From Nakamurella panacisegetis (lineage in GTDB: Bacteria; Actinomycetota; Actinomycetes; Mycobacteriales; Nakamurellaceae): DNA of 64,000 nt. A model generated the notes under the pieces. The model had not been told where the DNA came from. It worked only from the letters and a program-made list of their open reading frames with translations, and did no database searches. Made by a program: the position numbers and the translations under genes. The stretch spans positions 4,375,501 through 4,439,500 of the forward strand of contig NZ_LT629710.1 in the NCBI RefSeq assembly GCF_900104535.1, given 5' to 3'. Below are positions 35,460 to 43,623 of this stretch, piece after piece (the first letter of the stretch is position 1; every line of letters starts with the position of its first letter).

Positions 35460-35942
35460 TCAGTCGGCGGCCGGGCGGCCGCGGGCGGCCTTGACCTGCG
35501 AGCGGGCCTTCTTGCCGGCCAGCCGGCGTTCCACCGACCCCCGGGTGGGACGGCTGGGCCGACGGGTGGCCGCGGCCGGCTGCAGCGCTTCCTGCAGTAG
35601 GAAGAGCAGTCGCCGTCTGGCCGTTTCCCGGTTGCGCAGCTGCGCCCGGTGTTCCGAGACCGTGATCACCAGTTGTCCGTTGATCAAACGCCCGGCCAGC
35701 CGGTCGAGCACGCGGGCGCGAGCGTTCTCGCCGATCGCGGCCAGGCCGGGGGACGTCGCCGGCGTCCAGGTGAGTTCGACCCGGCTGTCGGCCGTGTTCA
35801 CTCCCTGGCCGCCGGGCCCGGAGGAACGGGAGAAGCGCCAGCCGAGCTCGTCGACCCCGATGGTCAGGGCCGCGTTGACCCGCAACGGAACGTCGATGCG
35901 ATGCGCCGCAGGACGGGCCGCGGCGGACGGATCGGCAGGCAT
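35460..35942 (-). CDS. arfB: Alternative ribosome-rescue factor ArfB (peptidyl-tRNA hydrolase)
   Basis: A 160-residue protein with the release-factor GGQ motif in SSGPGGQGVNTADSRVEL near residue 42 and a C-terminal basic tail rich in Arg and Lys (RRPSRPTRGSVERRLAGKKAR) that inserts into the mRNA channel of stalled ribosomes. It hydrolyses peptidyl-tRNA on ribosomes lacking a stop codon. The ATG is near a 16-bp duplication that follows the YceI gene. The length matches the family. Confidence 0.93.
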   Translation of the reverse strand: MPADPSAAARPAAHRIDVPLRVNAALTIGVDELGWRFSRSSGPGGQGVNTADSRVELTWTPATSPGLAAIGENARARVLDRLAGRLINGQLVITVSEHRAQLRNRETARRRLLFLLQEALQPAAATRRPSRPTRGSVERRLAGKKARSQVKAARGRPAAD

Positions 35943-35943
35943 T

Positions 35944-35975
35944 GGTTCATGGTGTCAGAGGTTCATGGTGTCAGA
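35944..35975. repeat. 16-bp tandem duplication
   Basis: GGTTCATGGTGTCAGA occurs twice in tandem directly upstream of the arfB start codon (on the minus strand), between arfB and the end of the YceI gene. Confidence 0.75.
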
Positions 35976-35994
35976 CCGGGCGGTTGACCTGCGG

Positions 35995-36594
35995 TCAGCA
36001 CCGGCGGCCCGGCTGCGGTCCGGCGGCGACGGCGGTCACGGTCAGATCGAGTCCCATGGTGCGGCCGAGCACGCGGTCGACGCCCGGTTGTGACAGCAGC
36101 CGCACGGCATCCTTGGAGTGCAGGGTGCCGGTGGCCCGGAACACCAGTGCGCCGTCACGCCGGAGCGGTTCGGTCATCTCCAGGATGACGTCGAGCACGG
36201 CCCCGTCGGTGGCGAGAAGCCCGTCCAGTAGCCAACTTCCGGGCGACACGCCGGGCCGCAGTGCGCGGGAGACGAACCCGATCGACGGATTCCGGTCGCA
36301 GTCGATGACCCCGGCTCCGTGCAGCAGGGCGTCGATGCAGGAGCTACCACTGGTGAGGGATGACGTCCCGACGCTCACCTCGACGCGGCTCCGCGCGGGG
36401 TCGACGGCGAGGTCCACGTGGCCGGTGACATCGCCGAACACGCCCCGCACGGTCAGGAACGGGCCCACCTTGACGCTGACCTGCAGCGTCGAACGGGCCG
36501 CATCGACCACCCACCGTCCGACCGGCTCCTGGGCTGCGCCCCGACCGGTCGGGCGGCGGCGAGCGGTCGAAGCGGTGGCAGACGGACGGGCCAT
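35995..36594 (-). CDS. YceI family protein
   Basis: A 199-residue protein with a lipocalin-like YceI pattern: GRWVVDAARSTLQVSVKVGP, SRVEVSVGTSSLTSG, DVILEMTEPLRRDGALVF and FRATGTLHSKDAVRL. Members bind isoprenoid or quinone-type lipids. There is no signal peptide in this start; a basic Arg-rich N-terminus precedes the domain, so cytosolic location is likely. ATG 36594 follows GAGGAA at a normal distance. In Actinobacteria it is often found as an isolated gene; no partner is evident. Confidence 0.87.
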   Translation of the reverse strand: MARPSATASTARRRPTGRGAAQEPVGRWVVDAARSTLQVSVKVGPFLTVRGVFGDVTGHVDLAVDPARSRVEVSVGTSSLTSGSSCIDALLHGAGVIDCDRNPSIGFVSRALRPGVSPGSWLLDGLLATDGAVLDVILEMTEPLRRDGALVFRATGTLHSKDAVRLLSQPGVDRVLGRTMGLDLTVTAVAAGPQPGRRC

Positions 36595-36752
36595 GGCGGG
36601 TTCCTCGGCGGACGGGCGCGGAGCGCGAGCGGCGGGCGGCGACAACACGTCCGACGACGCCGACCCCCGGCCGGTTCCCTGACCGGCGGATCAGGCGGCG
36701 GCCGGACTGGTCAACAGGAGCCGCGGTCCGCCGCGCTGATACGCGGGCGGCG

Positions 36753-37034
36753 TCAGTCCGTCGAGGGCCGCTCGCCCTGGTTCCACTCGACCTCGTCACC
36801 CGACCAGCCGCCGGGCGGCTCGACCACGTTGCCGCGGTCCCGGACCACCTCTTCACCGGTCCAGTCGGGACCTCCGTCCGGGAGGCCGGCTTCGTCCCGC
36901 ACCACCTCGGCGCCCGACCAACCGGACTCCTCCGATGCCTGTCCGGCGTGGTCGCGGACCACCTCGTCGCCGCTCCAACCCGCGCTTTCGCTCTCCTCGC
37001 CCGTGCGACCGGGCCCTTCCGCTTCTGTACTCAT
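36753..37034 (-). CDS. Acidic repeat protein with four W-S/T-G-x-E units
   Basis: A 93-residue, very acidic protein. After an 18-residue start come four near-identical units of 19 residues: GWSGDEVVRDHAG, GWSGAEVVRDEAG, DWTGEEVVRDRGN and GWSGDEVEWNQGE, each about 19 residues apart. No signal peptide, cysteine or known domain. The repeat may form an extended ligand-binding or protein-binding ribbon. The ribosome site is weak (GGGGGC). I do not recognise it. Flanked by a YceI gene and the divergent septum-formation-like gene. Confidence 0.65.
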   Translation of the reverse strand: MSTEAEGPGRTGEESESAGWSGDEVVRDHAGQASEESGWSGAEVVRDEAGLPDGGPDWTGEEVVRDRGNVVEPPGGWSGDEVEWNQGERPSTD

Positions 37035-37116
37035 GTCCAGATGATGCCCCCAACGTGGCGTGCTCACACGTCGAGCGGAACGACCGAGCGGCTGCCGCGG
37101 TGTATCACTGGAGATT

Positions 37117-38055
37117 GTGGATCGACGGCTGGGTGGCCTGGTACTCCTCATCCTCGCGTGTCTGAGCCTGCTGGTGGTCCCGAACCTGCGCGGGCGGCCA
37201 CTGGCCGGCTCCGCCACCGCGGTGTACCTGCCGCCGGCGCCGCGGGTCGGGCAGTGCGTCACCGCGCTCTCGCCCGTTCCACAGGGCGACAGCCGTGAGA
37301 TCGATCCGATGGTCGAGTACCCAGACGCCACCTACGGCCCGTGCCGGGGGTATGTAGTCGGCGAGGTGATGTCGGTCCAGGCCGCGAGTCTTCCGGCGCC
37401 GCGGGTGCCCCTGAGCCGGTACGAGGAGGCCAGCTCGGAGTGCGAGCTGGCCGAGGTCAACTACGTCGGATCGATCGGCCCGTTCGATCTGACCGACCCG
37501 AATGTCCCGAGCATCGCCTGGCAGGCGGCGGTGACGATCGCCTCGATCCCGGTCGGCCCGAACCGGCTGCAGCAAGGCATTGGCCAGACGTGGACCGCTT
37601 GTGTCGGCGCCACGTCGGACAACACCCGGTACACCGGCCGGATCGCCGATGCGCTGACCCGGGGCGTGCTGCCGCCGACTTTTGCCACGTGCTGGGGGGC
37701 GGTGCCCGCGGCCACCCGACTACGGTCGGACAGCTCGGTCCGGCCGTGCGCGGCGCCCCACACGGCCGAGATCCTGGCCACCACGCAGATCACCGACCCG
37801 CTGGCGACGGACGAAGACGTCCAGCGCACCTGCCGGAAGTTCGCGGCTCGCGCGATGCGGACGGCCGATCCCACCGGCGGTGGCGCGATCACCATCGCCG
37901 CCTACTCGATGGACGGAACGTCCGTGATGCCGTTGGCGGAGGTCGAACTGACGGCCGGCTACCTCGGTTGCCTGGCGACGGTCACACCGCCGCGGCAGTT
38001 GATCGGAACGCTCATCGGGCTGGGCGACCACGCGGTGCCGATCATCCCCGGCTGA
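37117..38055 (+). CDS. Membrane-anchored septum-formation-like protein
   Basis: A 312-residue protein with one N-terminal hydrophobic helix (LGGLVLLILACLSLLVVP) as anchor. The rest contains two modules with paired cysteines, each with a pattern resembling the Septum_form domain: QCVTAL...GPCRGYVVGEVMSV and RPCAAPHTAEILATTQI...RTCRK. It is likely extracellular, with disulfide bonds. GGAG lies four bases before GTG. The domain call is from pattern and not certain. The following region holds a 20-bp duplication. Confidence 0.62.
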   Translation: MDRRLGGLVLLILACLSLLVVPNLRGRPLAGSATAVYLPPAPRVGQCVTALSPVPQGDSREIDPMVEYPDATYGPCRGYVVGEVMSVQAASLPAPRVPLSRYEEASSECELAEVNYVGSIGPFDLTDPNVPSIAWQAAVTIASIPVGPNRLQQGIGQTWTACVGATSDNTRYTGRIADALTRGVLPPTFATCWGAVPAATRLRSDSSVRPCAAPHTAEILATTQITDPLATDEDVQRTCRKFAARAMRTADPTGGGAITIAAYSMDGTSVMPLAEVELTAGYLGCLATVTPPRQLIGTLIGLGDHAVPIIPG

Positions 38056-38086
38056 GCCCCGCCGGCGCGGCGAGACAGTCTGCTGC

Positions 38087-38126
38087 TCAGTTGATCTCGG
38101 GACTGTTCAGTCGGTCTCGGGACCCA
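38087..38126. repeat. Imperfect 20-bp tandem duplication
   Basis: Two copies of the unit (TCAGTTGATCTCGGGACTGT at 38087 and TCAGTCGGTCTCGGGACCCA at 38107) lie between the septum-formation-like gene and the small Cys-rich frame; the second copy contains that frame's stop codon. Confidence 0.6.
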
Positions 38127-38304
38127 TGCAGTAGTGGCACCGGTCTTCGCACTCCAGGTTGGCCGGCCCCGGCGTGGGCGTCGGCGCCGGGCGGTACGAG
38201 GCCGGGCGCACCGGACGGTTCACGGTCGAAGCGGTGCGTACCGAACTGTGGTGAGCGGCAAGATGTCGGTCGGTTCTGTGCGGTCGGCTGGTCGTCGAAC
38301 TCAT
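38107..38304 (-). CDS. Possible small basic/Cys protein
   Basis: A 65-residue frame: basic, His/Arg-rich start (MSSTTSRPHRTDRHLAAHH), Pro/Thr middle, and a C-terminus ECEDRCHYCMGPETD with three cysteines that could bind a metal. No clear ribosome site. The stop falls in a tandem duplication. It sits in an otherwise empty 290-base gap between the septum-formation-like gene and the Lrp gene. It may not be expressed. Confidence 0.35.
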   Translation of the reverse strand: MSSTTSRPHRTDRHLAAHHSSVRTASTVNRPVRPASYRPAPTPTPGPANLECEDRCHYCMGPETD

Positions 38305-38347
38305 GACGATAGGACGCGCGAGGACCGCCCGGGATGCGTCGTCCCGG

Positions 38348-39415
38348 TCATCGTCTCCGGCGGGCCGTCGTTCGGGCTGGGGGCAGGACTCGATCGACCA
38401 GCCGGCCGCCGTTCACCATCGATCCCGCCTGCTTGATCCGGTCGATCACCGGGACGACCTCCATCTGCTGGAGTCCAGGGGCCAGGTCACCGATCCGGTT
38501 GACGAAGCGGTACAACTCGTCGACTCCCGTCATGGCCACGGCGGCGAACAGGTTCCACCGACCGGTGGTCGCGCCGGCGAAGGTCATCTCCGGCTGAGCC
38601 ACGAGCGCGTTGCCGAACGAGTCCAGATGCCGGGGTTCGATGCTCATCCAGAGCATGACCATCAACGGGAATCCCAGAGCCGCGGTGGACAGGTCCACAT
38701 CGAGATAGATGGTCCCACTTCCGATCAGGGCGTCGAGCCGACGTTTCGTGCGACCCTGCGTCCAGTTGGTGAGCTGGGCCAGAGCGGCGAGCGAGGTACG
38801 GCCGTCGAGAGCCAGCGCAGTGATCAGCGGGCCGTCCTCGGGTCGGATGGGTTCCGGCGCCGGTGTCGGGCCGGCATCCGGGGAGTCATCGCCCCCGCCG
38901 CGCAGGACGGCGATCGACGACGGGTCGAGCCGGTGCCCGTAGCTGCTCCAGTCCTTTTCGTAGCGTCCGGTGAAGCGGTGCATGACGATCCAGGCCGACA
39001 GGTCCAGTACCTGCTCGGTCTTGGGCAACTGGCGCAGCAGGAGTTCGTCCCGAGCGTCCTGGGTGCGGGCCCGGAGAGAAGCGACGATCTCGTTGCCGGC
39101 CCCGATGAGCGACACCCAGGAGACGTCGTCGCGGTGGGCCAGCGCCGTCGCCACGGCCGTTGACGCGTGCGGCCGGCAGGTGATCCGGATCATCCAGTCG
39201 AGCTGATTCGCGGTGATCGGATCGACGACACCGACCACACGCACGACGCCGGCCGCGCGCATCCGTCGATATCGCCGCGCGACGGTCTGTTCGGAGGTAC
39301 CGAGGGCGGCGGCGATCACGCTGAAGGCGGCCCGGCCGTTGATCTGGAGTGATTGGAGAATCTCCCGATCCAGCGCATCCAGATCATGGAAATTGGAAGG
39401 ACCAGCCTCGGACAT
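38348..39415 (-). CDS. Lrp/AsnC-type transcriptional regulator, tandem double domain
   Basis: A 355-residue protein with two Lrp units. The first has a helix-turn-helix (DREILQSLQINGRAAFSVIA...TSEQTVARRYRRM) and ligand-binding strand region (residues 1-160). The second has a similar HTH (ITALALDGRTSLAALAQL...TQGRTKRRLDAL) followed by a second effector domain. This double form is unusual but known in actinobacterial Lrp-type regulators. It is divergent from an MFS exporter gene across 116 bases. The gene is probably leaderless (TAGTAT six bases before ATG). It likely controls the adjacent exporter in response to an amino acid. Confidence 0.9.
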   Translation of the reverse strand: MSEAGPSNFHDLDALDREILQSLQINGRAAFSVIAAALGTSEQTVARRYRRMRAAGVVRVVGVVDPITANQLDWMIRITCRPHASTAVATALAHRDDVSWVSLIGAGNEIVASLRARTQDARDELLLRQLPKTEQVLDLSAWIVMHRFTGRYEKDWSSYGHRLDPSSIAVLRGGGDDSPDAGPTPAPEPIRPEDGPLITALALDGRTSLAALAQLTNWTQGRTKRRLDALIGSGTIYLDVDLSTAALGFPLMVMLWMSIEPRHLDSFGNALVAQPEMTFAGATTGRWNLFAAVAMTGVDELYRFVNRIGDLAPGLQQMEVVPVIDRIKQAGSMVNGGRLVDRVLPPARTTARRRR

Positions 39416-39421
39416 GGAGGA

Positions 39422-39427
39422 ATACTA
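39422..39427 (-). promoter_or_regulatory. -10 element of the Lrp gene (leaderless)
   Basis: TAGTAT on the minus strand lies six bases before the ATG of the Lrp-type regulator. No Shine-Dalgarno sequence lies between. Confidence 0.5.
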
Positions 39428-39487
39428 CGTCTTCGGCCGCAGAGCTCACTGCCATGGGGCCGGTCCGACCAGACTGTCGGCACCCCG

Positions 39488-39506
39488 GAGGAAGACCCTC
39501 TTCCTC
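39488..39506. promoter_or_regulatory. Perfect inverted repeat in the Lrp-MFS intergenic region
   Basis: GAGGAAGA and TCTTCCTC pair perfectly around CCC, 26 bases before the TTG start of the MFS pump. It may be an operator for the divergent Lrp regulator or an mRNA hairpin in the 5' leader of the pump gene. Confidence 0.4.
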
Positions 39507-39531
39507 GACGGCCGACGAAGGAGCGCACCCC

Positions 39532-41067
39532 TTGAAGAAATGGCTACCACTGGTCGTGGTGTCCCTGGGCACCTTCATGTTGCTGGTGGACGTGACCATC
39601 GTGAACGTGGCCCTGCCGGACATGGCAACCAGTCTGTCGACGTCCTTCTCCTGTCTTCAGTGGGTGATGGACGCATACGCGCTCGCCCTGGCCGCACTGC
39701 TGCTGGGCGTCGGCAGCCTGGCCGACCTGGTCGGCCACCGGCGGTCCTACGTCGGCGGCCTGACCCTGTTCGCGCTGTCCTCGCTGGCCTGCGGGCTGGC
39801 GCCGAACGTCGGTGTGCTGATCGCCGCGCGCGCCGTCCAGGGTGTTGGCGCGGCAGCCATGTTCGCCACCACCTTCGCTTTGCTCAACGCCTCCTACCAG
39901 CGCAAGGAGCGCGGCGTGGCGTACGGCGTCTGGGGTGCGGTCAGCGGCGCCTCGGCCGCTGTCGGGCCCGTCCTCGGGGGTGTCCTGACCGAGGGCATCT
40001 CCTGGAACTGGATCTTCTACGTCAATCTTCCGGTCAGCGTGGTCGCCGTCGCCTTGAGTCTGCGGGCCCTCCCGGCCGACCACCCGACAAGGGGTGGGCG
40101 CGTCGACTACGCCGGCACCGCCACCTTCAGCGTGGCCGCGGGCGCGTTGACCTTCGGGCTGATCCGCGCGAACGACTCCGGCTGGGGTTCGCTGTCGTGC
40201 TGGGGGTCGTTCCTGGTCGCCGCACTCGCGCTGGCCACCTTCGTGGTGGCCGAGACCCGGAACCCCGAGGCCATGGTCGACCTCTCCCTGTTCCGGCGGA
40301 GATCCTTCGTCGGCACGTTGCTGGCCGCCCTGATCCTGAATCTGGCCGCGTTCGCCTCTCTGACCTACACGTCGATCTGGCTGCAGTCGGTCCTTGGCCT
40401 CTCCCCCATCGAGGCCGGCCTGGTCGGACTGCCGTTGGCCGGCGCCGCATTCTTCGTGTCGGCCGCGATCGGTCGCCTGCTGCACCATCGAGCTCCGGGC
40501 CCGATCATCGGCGGCGGCCTGCTGTTGATCGGTCTCGGGTCCTGCTTGTGCGCCGTCGCGCTCGGTGACACCTCCGGATGGCCCGCGCTCATGCTCGGTT
40601 ACGTGGTGATCGGCGTCGGCGTCGGCCTGGCCACGCCGACCCTGTCCTCATCAGCGATGGCCGCGGTTCCGCCGCAACGCGGCGGGATGGCCGCGGGAAT
40701 GATCAACACCATGCGGCAGTTGGGTTTTGCCATCGGAATCGCCGTACTCGGCAGCGTCTTCGCTTCCCGCGCCGCCGCCGCCTTCAGCCGGGCCGGACTG
40801 ACCGACGCCGGCAGCGCCTCGAAGGCACTGGCCGGCGGCCAGGCCCAACGGATCATCGCCGAAGCCCGGTCCGACCGCGCCGCCGCGACGACCAATGCAG
40901 TGCATCACGCGTCGATCTCCGGCCTGCACGGTGCGTTCTGGACGGCCGGGATCGCCGGCGTGACGGCCGGGCTGCTGGTACTCGGCCTGGTCCGGAGCCG
41001 CCCGGCCGTCCGGTCCGAACGTGCGCCGGAGGCGGCTTCGGTGGATGCCGTCGACACACCCGCCTGA
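39532..41067 (+). CDS. DHA2-type MFS drug exporter (EmrB/QacA-like)
   Basis: A 511-residue protein with 14 hydrophobic helices. VDVTIVNVALPDM in the first helix and LGVGSLADLVGHRRSYVGGL in loop 2-3 are the DHA2 signatures, and GPVLGGVLTEGISWNWIFY is motif C. It probably exports toxic compounds or amino-acid-derived metabolites using the proton gradient. The TTG start has AAGGAG with good spacing; no earlier start gives homology. The gene is divergent from the double-domain Lrp regulator, which likely controls it. Confidence 0.92.
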   Translation: MKKWLPLVVVSLGTFMLLVDVTIVNVALPDMATSLSTSFSCLQWVMDAYALALAALLLGVGSLADLVGHRRSYVGGLTLFALSSLACGLAPNVGVLIAARAVQGVGAAAMFATTFALLNASYQRKERGVAYGVWGAVSGASAAVGPVLGGVLTEGISWNWIFYVNLPVSVVAVALSLRALPADHPTRGGRVDYAGTATFSVAAGALTFGLIRANDSGWGSLSCWGSFLVAALALATFVVAETRNPEAMVDLSLFRRRSFVGTLLAALILNLAAFASLTYTSIWLQSVLGLSPIEAGLVGLPLAGAAFFVSAAIGRLLHHRAPGPIIGGGLLLIGLGSCLCAVALGDTSGWPALMLGYVVIGVGVGLATPTLSSSAMAAVPPQRGGMAAGMINTMRQLGFAIGIAVLGSVFASRAAAAFSRAGLTDAGSASKALAGGQAQRIIAEARSDRAAATTNAVHHASISGLHGAFWTAGIAGVTAGLLVLGLVRSRPAVRSERAPEAASVDAVDTPA

Positions 41068-41103
41068 ACCGGTGGGACGACGTGCCATCGAACTCCATTC
41101 ATG

Positions 41104-41117
41104 CGAACATATGTTCG
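41104..41117. promoter_or_regulatory. LexA (SOS) box over the dinB start codon
   Basis: CGAACATATGTTCG is a perfect actinobacterial LexA box. It contains the ATG (41111-41113) of the dinB gene, so LexA bound here would cover the translation start, and DNA damage would release the gene. A conserved MFVS opening results from this overlap. Confidence 0.9.
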
Positions 41118-42310
41118 TGTCCGAATACGCGTCCATCCTGCACGCCGACCTCGATGCGTTCTTCGCCTCGGTCGAACAGCGGGACGATCCGCGCCTGCGC
41201 GGCCGCCCGGTGATCGTGGGGGGCGGCGTGGTGCTGGCCGCGAGCTACGAGGCGAAGGCGTTCGGGGTGCGGTCGGCGATGAGCGGGTACCAGGCCCGGC
41301 GCGCCTGCCCGGGCGCGATCGTGGTCGAACCCCGCTTCACCGCCTACACCGTGGCCAGCAAGGCGGTCTTCAAGGTGTTCCGCGACACAACGCCGCTGGT
41401 CGAGGGCCTGTCCATCGACGAGGCGTTCCTCGACGTCGGCGGGCTGCGCCGGGTGTCGGGAACACCGCGCGAGATCGCCGTCCGGCTGCGGTCGCGAGTG
41501 TTGGCCGAGGTCGGTCTGCGGATCACCGTCGGTATCGCCGGCACCAAGTTCCTGGCCAAGGTGGCCAGTGCGGTGGCCAAGCCGGACGGCTTGCTGGAGG
41601 TTCCGGTCGGCGACGAGCTCCGATTCCTGCATCCGTTGGCCGTGGAACGCCTCTGGGGGGTCGGTAAGGTCACCTCGGCGCGGCTCCACGCCCTCGGCGT
41701 GCACACGGTCGGGCAGGTGGCCGCCCTCGACGAATCGACCCTGATCTCCGTACTGGGCAAGGGTTCCGGGCGGCACCTGCACGCGCTGGCGCACAACCGG
41801 GACCCGCGCCGCGTCCAGACCGGGAAGCGGCGGAGCTCGATCGGCGCGCAACGGGCGCTCGGGCGCCGGGGGCGAACGCCGGCCGAACTCGACGCGGTTC
41901 TGATCGGGTTGGTGGACCGGGTCACGCGCCGTATGCGGGACGCCGATCGACGGGGCCGGACCGTGGTGCTGCGCCTGCGGTTCGGCGACTTCACCCGGGC
42001 CGCCCGCTCGACGACGCTCCCCCGCCCGACCGACCAGACGTCCGCCGTACTGACCGCCGTGCGGGAGTTGATGACCGCCGCATCCCCGATGGTCGGCGCG
42101 AAAGGCCTGACCCTGGTCGGGATCTCCGTGGCCAACTTCGCCGACGCCGGTGCCGCCCAGCAGCTGGAGCTGCCCTTCGACGGCTTCTCGGCAACCGCGG
42201 TCGACTCGGTCCTTGACGAGGTGCGGCACCGGTTCGGCTCCGGCGCGATGACCAGGGGGGTCCTGCTCGGCCGGGATCCCGGCCTGTCGATGCCGATGCT
42301 CCCCGATTAG
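41111..42310 (+). CDS. dinB: DNA polymerase IV (DinB, Y-family)
   Basis: A 399-residue Y-family polymerase. ILHADLDAFFASVEQRDDPRL has the first catalytic Asp and steric-gate Phe region, LVEGLSIDEAFLD the other catalytic Asp/Glu pair, then AVAKPDGLLEVPVGDEL and the two-helix hairpin GVGKVTSARLHALGVHTVGQ. The C-terminal little-finger domain is present and the last residues contain a QLELPF sequence, the beta-clamp binding motif. Synthesises DNA past lesions. Controlled by the LexA box over its start. The next gene, a LigD-type polymerase, begins 11 bases after the stop and has its own leaderless promoter. Confidence 0.96.
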   Translation: MFVSEYASILHADLDAFFASVEQRDDPRLRGRPVIVGGGVVLAASYEAKAFGVRSAMSGYQARRACPGAIVVEPRFTAYTVASKAVFKVFRDTTPLVEGLSIDEAFLDVGGLRRVSGTPREIAVRLRSRVLAEVGLRITVGIAGTKFLAKVASAVAKPDGLLEVPVGDELRFLHPLAVERLWGVGKVTSARLHALGVHTVGQVAALDESTLISVLGKGSGRHLHALAHNRDPRRVQTGKRRSSIGAQRALGRRGRTPAELDAVLIGLVDRVTRRMRDADRRGRTVVLRLRFGDFTRAARSTTLPRPTDQTSAVLTAVRELMTAASPMVGAKGLTLVGISVANFADAGAAQQLELPFDGFSATAVDSVLDEVRHRFGSGAMTRGVLLGRDPGLSMPMLPD

Positions 42311-42313
42311 GGT
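42308..42313 (+). promoter_or_regulatory. -10 element of the LigD-type polymerase gene (leaderless)
   Basis: TAGGGT overlaps the dinB stop codon region and lies eight bases before the ATG of the LigD-type polymerase. It allows that gene to be transcribed separately from dinB. Confidence 0.5.
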
Positions 42314-42321
42314 CTGCTGCC

Positions 42322-43284
42322 ATGGCTACGCGCGGCAGCAGCTCCCCGGCCATCGAACTGCGGGTCGGGGAACACGACGTACGCATCTCCAACCCGGACC
42401 GGGTCTACTTTCCCGAGACCGGGGCCACCAAGCTGGATCTCGCGAACTACTACCTGTCGGTGGGCGACGGCATCGTCCGCGCGCTGTACGAACGACCGTG
42501 CATGATGCACCGGTTCCCCGAGGGGCTGGCCGGCGGCAAGGTCCACCAGAAGCGGGTGCCACACGGAGCGCCGCCGTGGCTGGAGACGGTCCGGGTCGAC
42601 TTCCCGTCCGGGCGCCACGCCGACGAACTGTGCGTGACCCGCCTGGCCGACGTGATCTGGGCGGTCCAGATGTCCTGCGTGGAGTTCCATCCGTGGAACA
42701 GCCGCCGGGCCGACACCGAACGACCGGACGAATGGCGGATCGATCTCGACCCCGGGCCTGACTGCCCGTTCGACACCGTCCGGCGGGTCGCGCACGGGGT
42801 GCACGAACTGCTGGAGGAGATCGGCGCCGTCGGCTGGCCCAAGACATCGGGCGGCCACGGCATGCACATCTACGTGCGAACTGTGCCGTCCTGGGGTTTC
42901 ACCGATGTGCGTCGGGCCGCGCTGGCCTTCGCGCGCGAGGTGGAACGGCGGATGCCGGAGGATGTGACGACCACCTGGTGGCGCAAGGACCGCGATCCGC
43001 GGCAGCTGTTCGTCGACTACAACCAGAACGCGCGTGACCACACCATCGCCAGCGCCTATTCGGTCCGGGGCGTCCCCCGGGGCACCGTCTCGACCCCGAT
43101 CACCTGGTCCGAGATCGACGACGTGGACCCGCAGGAGTGCACCATCGCCACCGTGCCCGACCGGTTCGCCGAGCTGGGCGACCTGCACGCGGGCATCGAT
43201 GAGGCCCCGTTCACGCTGGACCCGCTGATCGAATGGGCCGAACGGGACGAGCGGGCCGGAGCGCCGGACATGCCGGCCGATTGA
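42322..43284 (+). CDS. LigD-type polymerase/primase domain protein (NHEJ)
   Basis: A 320-residue protein matching the PolDom of bacterial LigD. VRISNPDRVYFPETGATKLDLANYY opens the domain, RIDLDPG near residue 140 has the two metal-binding Asp, SGGHGMHIYVRTV the nucleotide-phosphate loop and VDYNQNARDHTIASAYSVRG the third catalytic region. There is no ligase or nuclease domain, so it is a stand-alone polymerase/primase used in non-homologous end joining or in gap filling during repair. No Ku gene in the window. Neighbours are dinB and an SOS-controlled orphan gene, so it is part of a repair patch. Confidence 0.92.
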   Translation: MATRGSSSPAIELRVGEHDVRISNPDRVYFPETGATKLDLANYYLSVGDGIVRALYERPCMMHRFPEGLAGGKVHQKRVPHGAPPWLETVRVDFPSGRHADELCVTRLADVIWAVQMSCVEFHPWNSRRADTERPDEWRIDLDPGPDCPFDTVRRVAHGVHELLEEIGAVGWPKTSGGHGMHIYVRTVPSWGFTDVRRAALAFAREVERRMPEDVTTTWWRKDRDPRQLFVDYNQNARDHTIASAYSVRGVPRGTVSTPITWSEIDDVDPQECTIATVPDRFAELGDLHAGIDEAPFTLDPLIEWAERDERAGAPDMPAD

Positions 43285-43305
43285 CGGCCCGCCGGGCCCG
43301 GCCAT

Positions 43306-43341
43306 GCACGCTGGCTCCCGTCAGCACGCCGGCTCCCGTCA
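43306..43341. repeat. 18-bp tandem duplication
   Basis: Two 18-bp units (GCACGCTGGCTCCCGTCA and GCACGCCGGCTCCCGTCA) lie between the polymerase gene and the orphan SOS gene; the second unit contains the orphan gene's stop codon (minus strand). Confidence 0.7.
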
Positions 43342-43617
43342 GGCGGTCGCCGGCGGCGCCGCCTGACGCAGGACCCGGGCCACGTCGTCCACGGCCAGCC
43401 ACAGCGGCCGGGCACTCGCCGGCTCCCCCGGGCTGAACTGCACGGTGACCATGACCGCGTCGTCCGACCAGCGGATCGCCGTGCAGGGCCACATCTCGTA
43501 GGTGCCGGCGTCATCCAGGACCAGACGCGCGATCGCCGGGACCCGGCCCTGCGGCTTCGTGGGGATCGTCGCCGGGACGACCTCGTTCAGGTACCGGTCC
43601 ATCGCGCTGATCTCCAT
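43339..43617 (-). CDS. SOS-regulated orphan small protein
   Basis: A 92-residue protein with no recognised domain: MEISAMDRYLNEVVPATIPT, then beta-like alternating segments (IARLVLDDAGTYEMWPC, AVMVTVQFSPGE, PLWLAVDDVARVLRQ). One cysteine; no membrane segment. Its promoter is leaderless (TATTCT six bases before ATG) with a perfect LexA box CGAACATCTGTTCG directly upstream, so its expression should rise with DNA damage. It is next to a LigD-type polymerase and dinB, also an SOS gene. Function unknown; a repair accessory factor or growth/division inhibitor are possibilities. Confidence 0.75.
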   Translation of the reverse strand: MEISAMDRYLNEVVPATIPTKPQGRVPAIARLVLDDAGTYEMWPCTAIRWSDDAVMVTVQFSPGEPASARPLWLAVDDVARVLRQAAPPATA

Positions 43618-43623
43618 GGATCC

